Shown one piece after another: positions 53,201 through 63,516 of a DNA stretch of 64,000 bases (the first letter of the stretch is position 1; every line of letters begins with the position of its first letter). The position numbers and the translations under genes are program-made. The notes beneath the pieces are model-generated. The model had not been told where the DNA came from, ran no database searches, and saw only the letters and a list, made by a program, of their open reading frames with translations. The DNA comes from Dehalogenimonas sp. THU2 (GTDB lineage: Bacteria; Chloroflexota; Dehalococcoidia; Dehalococcoidales; Dehalococcoidaceae), in NCBI RefSeq assembly GCF_039749495.1, contig NZ_JBDLLU010000001.1, forward strand, positions 62,001-126,000, given 5' to 3'.

Positions 53201-53512
53201 ATGAAGATAAAGAAAGAAGATAACGTGCTGGTAATCGCTGGCAAAGACCGGGGCAAGAGCGGTAAGGTGCGGCAGGTTTACTCAGATGCAGATCGCCTGC
53301 TGGTTGACGGCGTAAACATGATCAAGAAGCACACCCGTGCCCGCGGCCAGGTGAAGCAGGCCGGAATTATCGAGCGGGAAGCGCCAATCCATGCCTCCAA
53401 CGTGATGCTGGTATGCGCCAAATGCAGTAAACCGGCCCGTGTGGGGAAACGGGTGCTGGCAGACGGCAAAAAGGTGCGCTTCTGTAAATCGTGTGGCGAG
53501 GTAATTGACTAA
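53201..53512 (+). CDS. rplX: 50S ribosomal protein L24, zinc-ribbon form
   Basis: L24 starts 50S assembly. The 103 residues have a KOW motif ([20 protein letters not shown]) and end in two Cys pairs (CAKC and CKSC), a zinc-binding form present in many bacteria. ATG 53201 is favoured over a start inside rplN. Confidence 0.96.
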   Translation: MKIKKEDNVLVIAGKDRGKSGKVRQVYSDADRLLVDGVNMIKKHTRARGQVKQAGIIEREAPIHASNVMLVCAKCSKPARVGKRVLADGKKVRFCKSCGEVID

Positions 53513-53513
53513 C

Positions 53514-54059
53514 ATGGCCGGACTTAAAGAAAAGTATCAGAAAGATGCGGTGCCGCGGCTTCAGGAAGCTTACGGCTATCGTAATATTATGGAAGTACCG
53601 CGCTTGACCAAAGTGGTTCTGAATGTCGGCGTCGGCAAAGAAGCTTCCTCCAACCCCAAGGTAGTGGAGATAGTCCAGGCCGATCTCGCTGCTATCGCAG
53701 GACAGCATCCGGTGGTAACCCGGTCCAAGCACAGCATCGCGAATTTTAAGCTGCGTGCTGGCATGCCGGTGGGTCTAAAGGTGACTCTCCGGGGCAAGAA
53801 CATGTACAACTTCCTTGACAAGCTGATCAGTGTAGTATTACCGCGTCTGCGTGATTTTCAGGGAGTGCCGGTTGACGCATTCGACGGCCGGGGCAGCTAT
53901 GCCCTGGGTCTTAAAGAACAGACGGTGTTTCCGGAGATTGATTTCAGTAAGATCGATAAATTGCGCGGGTTGGAAGTCTGCATCGTCACTTCAGCCAAAA
54001 CAGACGCCGAGAGCCGCACTCTTTTAGAGGGCATTGGCATGCCGTTCGCGAAGGAATAG
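53514..54059 (+). CDS. rplE: 50S ribosomal protein L5
   Basis: L5 binds 5S rRNA and contacts the P-site tRNA. The 181 residues show [57 protein letters not shown] and [22 protein letters not shown] 53514 follows the rplX stop by one base. Confidence 0.97.
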   Translation: MAGLKEKYQKDAVPRLQEAYGYRNIMEVPRLTKVVLNVGVGKEASSNPKVVEIVQADLAAIAGQHPVVTRSKHSIANFKLRAGMPVGLKVTLRGKNMYNFLDKLISVVLPRLRDFQGVPVDAFDGRGSYALGLKEQTVFPEIDFSKIDKLRGLEVCIVTSAKTDAESRTLLEGIGMPFAKE

Positions 54060-54067
54060 GGGAAAAC

Positions 54068-54253
54068 ATGGCTAAAACATCCAAGATCGCTAAATCTCGC
54101 CGGGAACCGAAATACCCGGCTCAGCAACACAACCGCTGCTTGAAATGCGGGCGGCCGCGCGGTTATATGCGCCAATTCGGTATTTGCCGCATATGTTTCC
54201 GGGAACTTGCTTTGCAAGGCAATATCCCTGGCGTACGGAAGTCGAGCTGGTAA
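54068..54253 (+). CDS. rpsN: 30S ribosomal protein S14, zinc type
   Basis: The 61-residue product is the short S14 form with two Cys pairs, [20 protein letters not shown], that bind zinc. It follows rplE by eight bases. Confidence 0.97.
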   Translation: MAKTSKIAKSRREPKYPAQQHNRCLKCGRPRGYMRQFGICRICFRELALQGNIPGVRKSSW

Positions 54254-54295
54254 CATGAAAAATAAATTAACTTGTCCAATTTCAGGGGGTTCGCT

Positions 54296-54691
54296 ATGAT
54301 GACTGACCCGATCGCCGATATGTTGACCCGGATCCGTAACGCCGTTATGGCGGGACACGAGACCACAATGGTGCCGGCTTCACGTATCAAACAAAATATC
54401 GCCAAGCTTCTGAAGCAGGAGGGATTTATCTCCGGCTATGAGTTGACCGGCGATAAACCACAACGGCAGATCAAGGTCCATTTACGTTACGACGAAAAGG
54501 GCACACCCTTGGTGAATGGTCTGGAGAGAATATCCAAGCCGGGTCTGCGGGTGTATGTGCAACGGGGCGAGGTTCCCCGCGTTTACGGTGGGCTCGGGAT
54601 CGCCGTCCTGTCCACCTCACGGGGAATTATGACCGGCTACCAGGCCTGGAGGCAGGGTGTCGGCGGCGAACTTCTTTTAAAAGTTTGGTAA
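54296..54691 (+). CDS. rpsH: 30S ribosomal protein S8
   Basis: S8 nucleates the 30S platform and is the classical spc operon repressor. The 131 residues show [38 protein letters not shown] and [19 protein letters not shown]. The ORF opens at 54272, but ATG 54296 (or 54299) after GGGGGT fits the family. Confidence 0.96.
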   Translation: MMTDPIADMLTRIRNAVMAGHETTMVPASRIKQNIAKLLKQEGFISGYELTGDKPQRQIKVHLRYDEKGTPLVNGLERISKPGLRVYVQRGEVPRVYGGLGIAVLSTSRGIMTGYQAWRQGVGGELLLKVW

Positions 54692-54710
54692 TAGAGTCGA
54701 GGGTTTTACA

Positions 54711-55259
54711 ATGTCACGAATAGGAAGATTACCGGTGGCGCTGCCCAAGGGGGTAAAGGTGTCCATCGAGGCGAGCGAAGTGACGGTCACCGGTCCTAAA
54801 GGCGAGCTTAAACGCGCCTTCAGCCCGGAGATGGTCATCAAGCAGGAAGATGGCAAACTTTTAGTGGAACGGCCTTCCGACGCACAGTCCCACCGTGCCC
54901 TGCACGGACTGACCCGGTCCCTGTTGTTCAACATGGTCAAGGGCGTCAGCGACGGGTACGTCAAAGGGCTGGAAATCGTCGGTGTCGGTTTTCGCGCTGA
55001 GAAAGACGGCGAAAAACTGGTACTGAGGGTGGGTTACTCCCACCTCGTTAATGTGCCGCCGCTTAGCGGGGTCTCATTTACGTTGGAATCGCCGACCAAG
55101 CTTAAAGTGGTAGGCATCGACAAAGAAAAGGTCGGACAGATGGCGGCGGAGATCCGCGCTATCAGGAAACCCGATTCTTATAAAGGCAAAGGCATCCGTT
55201 ATGCCGGCGAAGTCATCAAACTTAAACCGGGCAAAGCGGTTGGAAAGGCGGGTAAATAA
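54711..55259 (+). CDS. rplF: 50S ribosomal protein L6
   Basis: L6 supports the sarcin-ricin loop side of the factor site. The 182 residues have [39 protein letters not shown] and [19 protein letters not shown]. The stop overlaps the rplR start. Confidence 0.97.
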   Translation: MSRIGRLPVALPKGVKVSIEASEVTVTGPKGELKRAFSPEMVIKQEDGKLLVERPSDAQSHRALHGLTRSLLFNMVKGVSDGYVKGLEIVGVGFRAEKDGEKLVLRVGYSHLVNVPPLSGVSFTLESPTKLKVVGIDKEKVGQMAAEIRAIRKPDSYKGKGIRYAGEVIKLKPGKAVGKAGK

Positions 55260-55621
55260 TGGCTAAAGTAACTTCACAATATGCCCGCAAGATGCGCCAT
55301 GAGAGATTGCGCAAGAAAGTGGACGGCACGACCGAACGCCCCCGGTTATGCGTCTTTCGGTCGCTGGAGCATATTTACGCCCAGGTCATCGACGATACGC
55401 GCGGTGCTACCCTGGCGCAGGCTTCAACCCTGGACGCTGAGTTTAAAGAAAAAACCGCTGCGGCCAAGATGAACCAGGCGGAGCAGGTGGGGAAAGTTAT
55501 CGCCCGGCGCGCTCAGGAAGCCGGTATCAAAGAAGTAGTATTCGATCGTGGCGGATACAAGTATCACGGCCGGGTCAAAGCCCTGGCCGACGGGGCCCGC
55601 GCGGCCGGATTGTCGTTCTAG
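55259..55621 (+). CDS. rplR: 50S ribosomal protein L18
   Basis: L18 carries 5S rRNA into the 50S. The 120 residues have [39 protein letters not shown] and [20 protein letters not shown]. Confidence 0.97.
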   Translation: MAKVTSQYARKMRHERLRKKVDGTTERPRLCVFRSLEHIYAQVIDDTRGATLAQASTLDAEFKEKTAAAKMNQAEQVGKVIARRAQEAGIKEVVFDRGGYKYHGRVKALADGARAAGLSF

Positions 55622-55629
55622 GAGGCTAT

Positions 55630-56154
55630 GTGGTTAAAGAAGTAATTTCGAAGATAGACCCCCAGGAGCTGTCGTTGAACGACAAGCTCATCTATATCAA
55701 CCGGGTGACCAAAGTGGTTAAAGGCGGCAAGCGCATGGCGTTCTCCGCCCTGGTGGTCACGGGTGACGGTGCCGGGCATGTCGGCGTCGGCATGGGCAAG
55801 GCCAAAGAAGTACCGGTGGCCATCGCCAAGGCCAGCGCCACCGCCAAAAAGAACCTGATCAAAGTCGAAATGAATGGTACGACCATTTTTCATGAAATAC
55901 GGGTCCGTTTTGGAGCAGCCGAGGTCTTTTTAAAACCGGCCTCTCCCGGTACCGGTATTATCGCCGGCGGCAGCGTCCGTGCTGTGATGGAAACTGCAGG
56001 CATTAAAGATATCCTGACCAAGTCATTGGGCAGCCCCAACAAGGTGAATGTCGCCCGGGCGGCGGTATCCGCCCTGTCACAGGTCAAAGATCCTAAAGAA
56101 ATGATTGCCCGGCGTCGCGCCGGCGTTCGAAACGAGGAGGCCGCTGGTGGCTAA
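55630..56154 (+). CDS. rpsE: 30S ribosomal protein S5
   Basis: S5 guards decoding accuracy at the mRNA entry. The 174 residues show [58 protein letters not shown] and [17 protein letters not shown]. Translation starts at GTG 55630; GGAGG precedes it, and an out-of-frame ATG lies two bases upstream. Confidence 0.97.
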   Translation: MVKEVISKIDPQELSLNDKLIYINRVTKVVKGGKRMAFSALVVTGDGAGHVGVGMGKAKEVPVAIAKASATAKKNLIKVEMNGTTIFHEIRVRFGAAEVFLKPASPGTGIIAGGSVRAVMETAGIKDILTKSLGSPNKVNVARAAVSALSQVKDPKEMIARRRAGVRNEEAAGG

Positions 56155-56329
56155 ACTCGCTATTACACTGGTTAAAAGCTCCATCGGCTACAAAGCCGAT
56201 CAGAAAGCTACCCTCGAATCATTGGGGCTGAAAAAGATTCGCCAGACGGTGGTCCAGGAAGACAACCAGGCCATCAGGGGCATGATCATCAAAGTGAGAC
56301 ACCTTGTCGAAGTGGCGGAGGCCAAATAA
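56147..56329 (+). CDS. rpmD: 50S ribosomal protein L30
   Basis: The 60-residue L30 shows [20 protein letters not shown] and [23 protein letters not shown] 56147 with GAGGAGG upstream is the likely start; it overlaps the rpsE end by eight bases and rplO by one. Confidence 0.96.
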   Translation: MAKLAITLVKSSIGYKADQKATLESLGLKKIRQTVVQEDNQAIRGMIIKVRHLVEVAEAK

Positions 56330-56772
56330 TGAAAGAACATGAACTGTTTCCCTCACCCGGCGCCACTAAAAAGCGCAAACGGGTAGGACGGGGCGACGCC
56401 AGCGGCCATGGCGCTTATTCCGGAAAAGGTATGAAAGGCCAGAAAGCCCGAGCCGGAGGTAAAACCCGGCCAGGTTTCGAAGGCGGTCAGAACCCGCTGA
56501 TCAAGAAATTGCCGCAGAAACGCGGTTTCGTTAATCCGTTCCGGGTTGAATATGCCGTGATCAATGTCAGTTCTCTCAACCGTTTTGAAGCTGGCACAGT
56601 GATCACGCCGGAACTCCTGATCGAGGCGCGACTTCTGAAAAATCTCGACACGCCGGTCAAGATTCTAGCTAATGGCGAAATTGAAAAAGCGCTGACGGTC
56701 AAAGCCAGTCGCTTTACCGAGGCCGCCAAGTCCAAGATCGAAGCCGCCGGCGGTAAGGTAGAGGAAATCTAA
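56329..56772 (+). CDS. rplO: 50S ribosomal protein L15
   Basis: L15 is a late 50S assembly protein. The 147 residues have the basic N-terminal arm [40 protein letters not shown] and the C-terminal [20 protein letters not shown]. Overlaps secY by one base. Confidence 0.97.
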   Translation: MKEHELFPSPGATKKRKRVGRGDASGHGAYSGKGMKGQKARAGGKTRPGFEGGQNPLIKKLPQKRGFVNPFRVEYAVINVSSLNRFEAGTVITPELLIEARLLKNLDTPVKILANGEIEKALTVKASRFTEAAKSKIEAAGGKVEEI

Positions 56773-58088
56773 TGGCCGAGAAATCGAGCCGCCCCAAGCT
56801 GTTACAAGCGATGGTGGATGCCTTCAGCTTGCCGGATCTGCGGCGGCGCATCCTCATCACTATCGGTATTTTGGTGGCTTTCCGTTTCATCGCTCACGTG
56901 CCGATGCCCGGTGTCGACTCGCAGGCACTTTCTGATTTGATGCAATCGAACGCCGTGCTGGGTATGCTCGATATATTTTCCGGCGGCGCATTACGCAATT
57001 TCAGCTTGGTAGCCCTGGGTGTTTATCCGTACATCACGGCCAGCATCGTTATGACTTTGATGACACCAGTCATCCCTGCGTTGCAGCGCTTGTCCCAGGA
57101 AGGTGAAACCGGGCGCAACAAGATTAATATGGTCACTCACTGGATGACAGTCCCGCTGGCCGCCATGGGCGGCTGGGGACAACTGGTTCTCCTGCAACGC
57201 GAAGGCGTAGTGGCGGCTTCGGAACCGTTGGTGACCGCGGCGATCATCGTCTCGCTTACCGCAGGAACGCTTTTCCTAGTATGGCTCGGAGAGCAGATCA
57301 CCCAATACGGCATCGGTAACGGCGTTTCGATTATTATCTTCGCCGGCATCGTCGCCGGGTTACCCCAGCTTATCGGCCAGGGCTTTTTAGCCAGCGAACA
57401 GTTCTTCGGACTGGCGGCCTACCTGGTGATCGCTTTGGCGACAACTGTGTTGATCGTCATATTCACGGAAGCCCACCGGCGCATACCGGTGCAATATGCA
57501 AAAACGGTGATCAAGAGTGGGCGCATGTACCGTCAGAGCGGCGCGTCCCATATTCCGCTACGGGTGAACACCGCCGGCATGATCCCGCTGATCTTCGCCT
57601 CGGCGCTGGTCATCTTTCCCGGCACCGTAGCGAGCTATTTCGCTAACCCGGCCGGGGTCGATCCCAACTTCGCCAACACCCTGGTCAACTGGTTCAACCC
57701 TAACGCCGCCTTACCGGTCGGTCTGTTCTACTGGGTGTTGTTCTTCCTGTTGACCATCGCTTTCGCCTTTTTCTATACCATGGTCGTTTTTCAACAGCAG
57801 GACCTGCCAGGCACACTGCAGAAACAGGGCGGTTTCATCCCCGGCATACGTCCCGGTAAACAGACAGCCACTTACCTGAACGCCGTCATCAGCCACATCA
57901 CCTGGGCAGGCGCGTTGTTCCTGGCCGCTGTGGCGATCATGCCCTTCCTGGCACGGGAGATAACTTCGGTTCAGACGTTGCAGCTTTCCAGCTTCGGTAT
58001 GCTCATCGTGGTCGGCGTAGTGTTGGACACCATGAAGCAGTTGGAAGCCCAGTTGGTGATGCGGCGTTACGAAGGCTTTATCAAATAG
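56772..58088 (+). CDS. secY: Preprotein translocase subunit SecY
   Basis: SecY is the channel of the Sec translocase, partner of SecA. The 438-residue protein has ten membrane helices, including the plug region (SGGALRNFSLVALGVYPYI) and the cytosolic loop motifs YAKTVIKSGRMYRQSGASHI and IRPGKQTATYLNAVISHITW. It lies in the spc operon between rplO and adk, the standard place. Confidence 0.98.
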   Translation: MAEKSSRPKLLQAMVDAFSLPDLRRRILITIGILVAFRFIAHVPMPGVDSQALSDLMQSNAVLGMLDIFSGGALRNFSLVALGVYPYITASIVMTLMTPVIPALQRLSQEGETGRNKINMVTHWMTVPLAAMGGWGQLVLLQREGVVAASEPLVTAAIIVSLTAGTLFLVWLGEQITQYGIGNGVSIIIFAGIVAGLPQLIGQGFLASEQFFGLAAYLVIALATTVLIVIFTEAHRRIPVQYAKTVIKSGRMYRQSGASHIPLRVNTAGMIPLIFASALVIFPGTVASYFANPAGVDPNFANTLVNWFNPNAALPVGLFYWVLFFLLTIAFAFFYTMVVFQQQDLPGTLQKQGGFIPGIRPGKQTATYLNAVISHITWAGALFLAAVAIMPFLAREITSVQTLQLSSFGMLIVVGVVLDTMKQLEAQLVMRRYEGFIK

Positions 58089-58097
58089 GACCGAATC

Positions 58098-58742
58098 ATG
58101 TATAATGTAGTTTTTCTGGGCGCTCCGGGTGCGGGAAAAGGAACCCAGGCAGCCGTGATCGCTGAAAAGATGAACATGGCTCACCTGGCTTCCGGTGACC
58201 TGTTTCGCAAGGCAATCGAGCGGGACGATGATCTGGGGCGTCAAGTAAAAACGTACCTTGAAAACGGGCAACTGGTGCCTGACGAAGTGACCGTTAATAT
58301 GGTACTTAAGCGCATCGCTGAGCTTGACGATGTAACCGGGGTCATTTTAGATGGCTTTCCCCGGACGCTATCTCAGGCTGCGACACTGAACCTAGCCCTC
58401 GGCGGACATGGCGAAAAAGTAGACCGCGTGGTGTATATCGCCGTGCCGGAGGCAGAACTGGAACGCCGTTTGTCGGATCGATGGGTATGCCGCGGCTGTC
58501 AGGCGACCTATACCAGCGCCGATAAAGAAGCTATGGAAAGCTGTCGAAAATGCGGGGGTGAGTTATACCAGCGTCCTGACGATACGCCGGAGACGGTCAA
58601 GAGACGTCTGGCGGTTTATTTTCGGGAAACGGCGCCGCTCATTGATTATTACCGGCAGACCGGTACCCTGGTTGAAGTCGACGGGCAAGGCGAAGTTGAC
58701 GGAGTTACCGCACGAATCGCCCGGGCGATCACAAACAGGTAA
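58098..58742 (+). CDS. adk: Adenylate kinase
   Basis: Adk balances ATP, ADP and AMP. The 214 residues have the P-loop GAPGAGKGT at 8-16, GDLFRKAI, LDGFPRTLSQA and a zinc LID with four Cys at 131, 134, 149 and 152, as in Gram-positive forms. The stop overlaps the map start. Confidence 0.97.
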   Translation: MYNVVFLGAPGAGKGTQAAVIAEKMNMAHLASGDLFRKAIERDDDLGRQVKTYLENGQLVPDEVTVNMVLKRIAELDDVTGVILDGFPRTLSQAATLNLALGGHGEKVDRVVYIAVPEAELERRLSDRWVCRGCQATYTSADKEAMESCRKCGGELYQRPDDTPETVKRRLAVYFRETAPLIDYYRQTGTLVEVDGQGEVDGVTARIARAITNR

Positions 58743-59494
58743 TGGGGATTATTATTAAATCAGAACGGGAAATAGCTATCATGCGCCGGGCGGGTCGGAT
58801 TGTCGGCACGGTGCTTGAGGAGTTGAAGCAAAAACTGAAACCGGGTATGAGGACTATAGAACTGGATAGAATGGCCGAAGCAATGGTACGGACCATGGGC
58901 GGGATTCCCTCGTTCAAAGGTTACCATGGCTTTCCTGGCAGTTTATGCGTTTCAGTCAACGAGGAGATCGTTCATGGCATCCCCGGTGACCGCGTGCTTA
59001 AAGAAGGAGATCTCGTATCACTCGACCTCGGGGTTATTCTGGATGGTTTTCAAGGCGATGCCGCGATAAGCGTCGGAGTCGGCAGGATTTCTGATGAGGC
59101 TGCGGCTCTGATCGCCGCCACTGAAGAGTCACTCTCTGTCGGCATCGCGACGGCCAGAGCTGGAAAACGACTGGGTGATGTCGGTGCCGCTATTCAGGGG
59201 TTTGCCGAAGCCCGCGGATACAGTGTGGTGCGGGAATATGCCGGTCACGGTATCGGTCGAGATATGCATGAAGACCCGTCAGTGCCCAACTACGGTCGGC
59301 CGGGTTCGGGTGCGCTTTTAAAAAAAGGGATGACCATTGCTCTTGAGCCGATGCTAAATCGGGGCACATGGCGTACCAAGGTCGGCGGGGACGCATGGAC
59401 TGTATCCACCGGGGACGGGGCGCTGTCCGCTCACTGCGAACACACCATAGCAATTACTGACGGTGAAGCGGAGGTTCTAACGGTCGCCCGGTAG
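58742..59494 (+). CDS. map: Methionine aminopeptidase, type I
   Basis: Map removes the initiator Met. The 250 residues show FKGYHGFPGSLCVSVNEEIV, GDLVSLDLGVILDGFQGDAA with the two metal Asp residues, YAGHGIGRDMHEDPSVPN with His ligands, and TIALEPML. A usual neighbour of adk and infA. Confidence 0.97.
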   Translation: MGIIIKSEREIAIMRRAGRIVGTVLEELKQKLKPGMRTIELDRMAEAMVRTMGGIPSFKGYHGFPGSLCVSVNEEIVHGIPGDRVLKEGDLVSLDLGVILDGFQGDAAISVGVGRISDEAAALIAATEESLSVGIATARAGKRLGDVGAAIQGFAEARGYSVVREYAGHGIGRDMHEDPSVPNYGRPGSGALLKKGMTIALEPMLNRGTWRTKVGGDAWTVSTGDGALSAHCEHTIAITDGEAEVLTVAR

Positions 59495-59509
59495 GGTGGA
59501 TCGTGTATT

Positions 59510-59731
59510 ATGCCTAAAAAAGACGCTATAGAGGTTGAGGGTACGGTGCTGGAAGCGCTGCCCAATACCACTTTCCGGGTGGAACTGGCCAACGGACATG
59601 AGGTGCTGGCGCACATCTCCGGGAAAATGCGGGTGCATTATATCCGGATTCTGCCAGGAGACAGGGTGCTGGTGGAACTGTCACCATATGATCTTACCCG
59701 GGGCCGGGTCACCTATCGTTTTAAGTCATAA
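59510..59731 (+). CDS. infA: Translation initiation factor IF-1
   Basis: IF-1 blocks the A site during initiation. The 73-residue OB fold has [39 protein letters not shown] and [13 protein letters not shown]. Confidence 0.98.
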   Translation: MPKKDAIEVEGTVLEALPNTTFRVELANGHEVLAHISGKMRVHYIRILPGDRVLVELSPYDLTRGRVTYRFKS

Positions 59732-59749
59732 CAGTCAGAGGAGAAAATC

Positions 59750-59863
59750 GTGAAAGTCAGAGCTTCGGTTAAACCGAGATGTGAAAAATGCAAAATAGTC
59801 AAGCGTGAAGGCGTGGTCAGAAATATCTGCCCCAACGTCAAGCACAAACAGAGACAGGGTTAG
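59750..59863 (+). CDS. rpmJ: 50S ribosomal protein L36
   Basis: The 37-residue frame (GTG start at 59750, with AGAGGAG before it) reads [20 protein letters not shown] and ends [13 protein letters not shown]. The three Cys and one His form the zinc site of the C+ form of L36. It is too short for many gene callers and lies in its normal place between infA and rpsM. Confidence 0.97.
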   Translation: MKVRASVKPRCEKCKIVKREGVVRNICPNVKHKQRQG

Positions 59864-59872
59864 GAGGCATAG

Positions 59873-60262
59873 ATGGCACGCATTGCCGGTGTTGATATCC
59901 CCCAGAACAAGCAGGTTGTGTACTCCCTGCCGTATATCTTCGGCATCGGGCCGACCTTGGCCGCCAAGATTCTTGAGCGGCTAAACATCGATCCGACCGC
60001 CAAGGTCAGCGCGCTGACCGAGGAAGAGCTTAACAAACTACGCGAGGTTGTCGACAGAGAATACCGCGTCGAGGGTGATCTCAGGAAAGAGATCACTCTA
60101 AACGTCAAGCGATTGACCGACATTGGCTCTTTACGCGGCATTAGGCACCGCAGGGGTCTGCCGGTACACGGGCAGCGCACAAGGACCAATGCCCGCACCC
60201 GTCGCGGACCGAGGAAGACCGTTGCCGGTCGCGGCCAGAAACGCGGCGCGGCTAAGAAGTAA
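59873..60262 (+). CDS. rpsM: 30S ribosomal protein S13
   Basis: S13 contacts tRNA and the 50S head bridge. The 129 residues show [36 protein letters not shown] and [20 protein letters not shown]. Starts after an AGGAGG site. Confidence 0.98.
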   Translation: MARIAGVDIPQNKQVVYSLPYIFGIGPTLAAKILERLNIDPTAKVSALTEEELNKLREVVDREYRVEGDLRKEITLNVKRLTDIGSLRGIRHRRGLPVHGQRTRTNARTRRGPRKTVAGRGQKRGAAKK

Positions 60263-60290
60263 TGTCAGTGATACCAAGTAGGAGGCTTTA

Positions 60291-60683
60291 ATGGCAACCA
60301 AGAAACGCGTGGGCGTCAAGAAAAAAGAAAAGAAAAATATACCGGTAGGAAAAGCCTTTATTCAGGCGACGTTCAACAACACCATCATCACGTTGACCGA
60401 TCTGCAGGGTAACGCGCTGGCCACGACCAGTTCCGGTAATGCCGGTTTTAAAGGGTCACGGAAAAGCACTCCCTATGCCGCGCAGATGGCTGCTCAGAAT
60501 TGTGCTAAAAAGGCCATGGAAAGCGGTTTGCGGCAGATCGAGGTCTTCGTTAAAGGCCCCGGTTCGGGACGGGAGGCGGCTATCCGCTCCCTGCAGACCT
60601 CTGGTCTGGTGGTTACAGGTATCCGGGACGTGACGCCCATCCCCCATAACGGTTGTCGGCCTCCCAAGAGAAGGCGGGTATAG
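60291..60683 (+). CDS. rpsK: 30S ribosomal protein S11
   Basis: S11 lies in the platform near the mRNA exit. The 130 residues include [39 protein letters not shown] and [19 protein letters not shown]. Confidence 0.98.
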   Translation: MATKKRVGVKKKEKKNIPVGKAFIQATFNNTIITLTDLQGNALATTSSGNAGFKGSRKSTPYAAQMAAQNCAKKAMESGLRQIEVFVKGPGSGREAAIRSLQTSGLVVTGIRDVTPIPHNGCRPPKRRRV

Positions 60684-60689
60684 AGGAAT

Positions 60690-61313
60690 ATGGCAAGATA
60701 TTATCTGGCAGTCTGTCGTCAATGCCGCCGCAGCGGCGAAAAACTGATGCTCAAGGGCAACAAGTGCCTGGCCAACTGCACTTTTGACAAGCGGCCCAAG
60801 CCCCCGGGCCCACAGCCTAACCGGCCGCGCCGCATGTCTGACCGTGGCACTCAGTTAAGGGAAAAACAGAAGATCCGTTACAGCTACGGCATCCTGGAGA
60901 GGCAATTCAGGCGCTTCTTCTCCGAAGCCGAGCGTTTGCCTGGCGTCACCGGTGACACCTTCATGCTGTTGTTGGAGCGCCGGTTGGACAACGTGGTTTA
61001 CCGCCTGGGACTGGCGGATTCCCGTGCTCAGGCAAGGCAGTTGGTGAGACACGGTCATTTACTGGTCAACGGTAAGAAACTTGATATCCCGTCATACATC
61101 GTGAAAGAGTCCGACGGTATCACTTTCTGCGAAAAAAGTCTCAAGAACGAATACTATAAAAGGGTGCTTGAAGTCATAGGCACTAAGGCGGTTCCCGGCT
61201 GGCTGGTCATCGACAGGAAAACCCTTTCCTGCCAGGTGGCGTCCTTGCCCACCCCTGGTGATCTGGACCAGAAGCTGGATGCCCAGGCGGCGGTGGAATA
61301 TTACTCACGTTAG
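60690..61313 (+). CDS. rpsD: 30S ribosomal protein S4
   Basis: S4 starts 16S folding and controls the alpha operon in E. coli. The 207-residue product has an N-terminal zinc-type Cys set ([16 protein letters not shown]), [20 protein letters not shown] and an S4 RNA-binding motif ([20 protein letters not shown], then [19 protein letters not shown]). Confidence 0.98.
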   Translation: MARYYLAVCRQCRRSGEKLMLKGNKCLANCTFDKRPKPPGPQPNRPRRMSDRGTQLREKQKIRYSYGILERQFRRFFSEAERLPGVTGDTFMLLLERRLDNVVYRLGLADSRAQARQLVRHGHLLVNGKKLDIPSYIVKESDGITFCEKSLKNEYYKRVLEVIGTKAVPGWLVIDRKTLSCQVASLPTPGDLDQKLDAQAAVEYYSR

Positions 61314-61338
61314 CTTTATGGTCTTAAGGAGGTAGGCT

Positions 61339-62361
61339 GTGTTGGATATTGCTCAGCCCATAATCGAAACTAAAGAGGCTCGGGACGGATATGCCCACTT
61401 TACCGTTGAGCCGCTTGAAAAAGGATACGGCGGGACGCTGGGCAACGCCTTGCGGCGCGTGCTGTTAAGCTCGCTTAACGGCGCTGCGGTAACCCAGGTG
61501 CGCATCGAAGGTGTGCAGCATGAGTTTTCGCCGCTACCCAACGCAAAGGAAGATACGATGGACTTCCTGCTGAACCTGAAAAACTTGCGTTTGCAGCCCC
61601 TTTCTGGCCGACCCGGACGACTGATCCTGGATGTCAAAGGCAAACGTAAGGTGACCGCTGCGGACATCGAACCGTCAAGCGATTTTCTGGTAGCCAACCC
61701 GGATCTGTATCTTTTCACCCTGGATGATAAGGATGCGCACCTTTACGTAGAAATGGACGTGGAAATCGGGCGGGGTTTCCTGATGGCGGACTCAAAAGAC
61801 AATCCGACTATCGGTACAATTCCCCAGGATGCCATTTTCAGCCCGGTGGAAAAGGTCAACTATACAATTGAACCGGTTCACATGGGTCAGGAGATGAGCT
61901 ATGAGCGGCTCCACCTGCATATTTGGACCGACGGTACGATCAACCCCGCTGACGCCCTTTCGCAGTCAGCGTCGATTCTCGTGTCGCAGTTGCAGCCTTT
62001 TACTGCCATAGGTGGCGCTCCGCTGGTGATACATGAGCGGCGCATTGAAAAGCTGGCGATTCCCGAAGAAAAGTTCAATATGCCCATTGAACAATTGGAT
62101 CTCTCGGTGCGCTCTTTGAATTGCCTGAGGCATGCGGGTTTGAGCACCGTAGGTGAACTATTGACCAAAGGGATCGATGAACTCATGGGACTCAGGAATT
62201 TTGGTTTGAAGAGTCTTAACGAGTTGGAAGAACGGCTCCAGGTATTCGGTATGTCAATCAATCAACCTGAAGGCGTCTGCCCTCCGGTTGAAACTGCTGA
62301 AGAAGAACAAGAAGAAGATAAAAAGCCCAAGCGCAAACGCGCTGAGGCGGCTGCGGAATAG
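61339..62361 (+). CDS. rpoA: RNA polymerase alpha subunit
   Basis: RpoA nucleates RNA polymerase and binds promoter UP elements. The 340 residues have the N-terminal domain (GTLGNALRRVLLSSLNGAAV) and the C-terminal helix-hairpin region (LDLSVRSLNCLRHAGLSTVG, RNFGLKSLNELEERL), then an acidic and basic tail (EEEQEEDKKPKRKRAEAA). GTG 61339 with AAGGAGG upstream is the start. Confidence 0.98.
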   Translation: MLDIAQPIIETKEARDGYAHFTVEPLEKGYGGTLGNALRRVLLSSLNGAAVTQVRIEGVQHEFSPLPNAKEDTMDFLLNLKNLRLQPLSGRPGRLILDVKGKRKVTAADIEPSSDFLVANPDLYLFTLDDKDAHLYVEMDVEIGRGFLMADSKDNPTIGTIPQDAIFSPVEKVNYTIEPVHMGQEMSYERLHLHIWTDGTINPADALSQSASILVSQLQPFTAIGGAPLVIHERRIEKLAIPEEKFNMPIEQLDLSVRSLNCLRHAGLSTVGELLTKGIDELMGLRNFGLKSLNELEERLQVFGMSINQPEGVCPPVETAEEEQEEDKKPKRKRAEAAAE

Positions 62362-62371
62362 GTGAGATAAA

Positions 62372-62725
62372 ATGCGACACGGATTAAGAAGCAAAAGGTT
62401 TGACCGTGATTCAGGGGCGCGCCAAGCGCTTTTCCGCGGTCTGGTAACTGATCTGCTGGGCTATGAAAAAGTGACCACTACCGAGTCACGAGCCAAGGAG
62501 ATCCGCCGGGTAGCCGAAAAAATGGTAACTCTCGGTAAAAAAGGCGACTTGAATGCTCGCCGGCGGGCACTGGCTTTTATCTACGATGAGAAGATAGTTT
62601 CCAAGTTGTTCGACGATCTGGCCAAGCGCTACGCCGAACGCGCCGGTGGTTACACCCGTGTGACCAAACTGGTTCCGCGGCTGGGAGACGCCGCCCCCAT
62701 GGCCGTGGTGGAACTGCTTAAGTAG
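62372..62725 (+). CDS. rplQ: 50S ribosomal protein L17
   Basis: The 117-residue protein shows [40 protein letters not shown] and [19 protein letters not shown]. It follows rpoA by ten bases, as usual. Confidence 0.98.
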   Translation: MRHGLRSKRFDRDSGARQALFRGLVTDLLGYEKVTTTESRAKEIRRVAEKMVTLGKKGDLNARRRALAFIYDEKIVSKLFDDLAKRYAERAGGYTRVTKLVPRLGDAAPMAVVELLK

Positions 62726-62730
62726 GGCAA

Positions 62731-63516
62731 TTGACCGGTATCTCCAAATCCAAACTGGCTTTAATAATTGAATATGACGGTACGAGGTTCTGCGGCTCCC
62801 AGCGGCAAGGTAAAGGAGTCACGGTGCAAAGTGAACTGGAGCTGGCCTTACAAAAATTGACCGGTGCGGCGATCCGGGTGAATCTGTCCAGCCGCACTGA
62901 CGCCGGGGTTTCGGCGCTGGGTCAGGTAGCCAGTTTCCGCAACGCTTCGACGGTGCCACTGGAAAAGGTTGTGAAGGGACTCAATCACTATCTACCTGAG
63001 GATATAGCGGTGCAGGCGGTCTGCCGCATCCCGGATGACCTCGATGTACGGCGCCACGCAGTGAGCCGGGAATATCGCTACCGTATCTGGAACAGCCCCA
63101 TGCCTTCTCCCGTAATGGAAAGGCACGCCCATCTCGTCAGCGGGGCTCTGGATGAGGGGCTGATGGACACTGCAGCCAGGATGCTGATCGGCACTCATGA
63201 CCTGGTTTCATTCGCCAGCCGCATGGCAAAGTTTGAAAAAACTACCGTGCGCAGTGTTCATGAAGCGGGAGTGAGCCGGGAGGGAAAAGAGATACTTTTT
63301 CGTATCGTGGCAGGATCCTTCCTGCCACACCAGGTGCGGAACACGGTGGGGGCTTTGATCCGGGTGGGGCGGGGTAAGATGACCTTGGAAGAATTCGGGG
63401 AACTTTTAGAGACGAAAATACCGGGAACAGCCGGCCCGGCGGTGCCGGGTCGGGGGCTATGCCTGGTCAGGATAAATTATCTGAGGGACTTGGGAGATTA
63501 CAATGAAAACTTATAA
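62731..63516 (+). CDS. truA: tRNA pseudouridine(38-40) synthase
   Basis: TruA makes pseudouridine at positions 38-40 of the tRNA anticodon arm. The 261 residues have IIEYDGTRFCGSQRQGKG, the catalytic Asp57 in SSRTDAGVSALGQVASF, YRYRIWNSPMPSP and the FLPHQVRNTVGALIRVGRGK block. A TTG at 62731 with weak AGGG upstream is the likely start. It overlaps rplM by 14 bases. Confidence 0.95.
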   Translation: MTGISKSKLALIIEYDGTRFCGSQRQGKGVTVQSELELALQKLTGAAIRVNLSSRTDAGVSALGQVASFRNASTVPLEKVVKGLNHYLPEDIAVQAVCRIPDDLDVRRHAVSREYRYRIWNSPMPSPVMERHAHLVSGALDEGLMDTAARMLIGTHDLVSFASRMAKFEKTTVRSVHEAGVSREGKEILFRIVAGSFLPHQVRNTVGALIRVGRGKMTLEEFGELLETKIPGTAGPAVPGRGLCLVRINYLRDLGDYNENL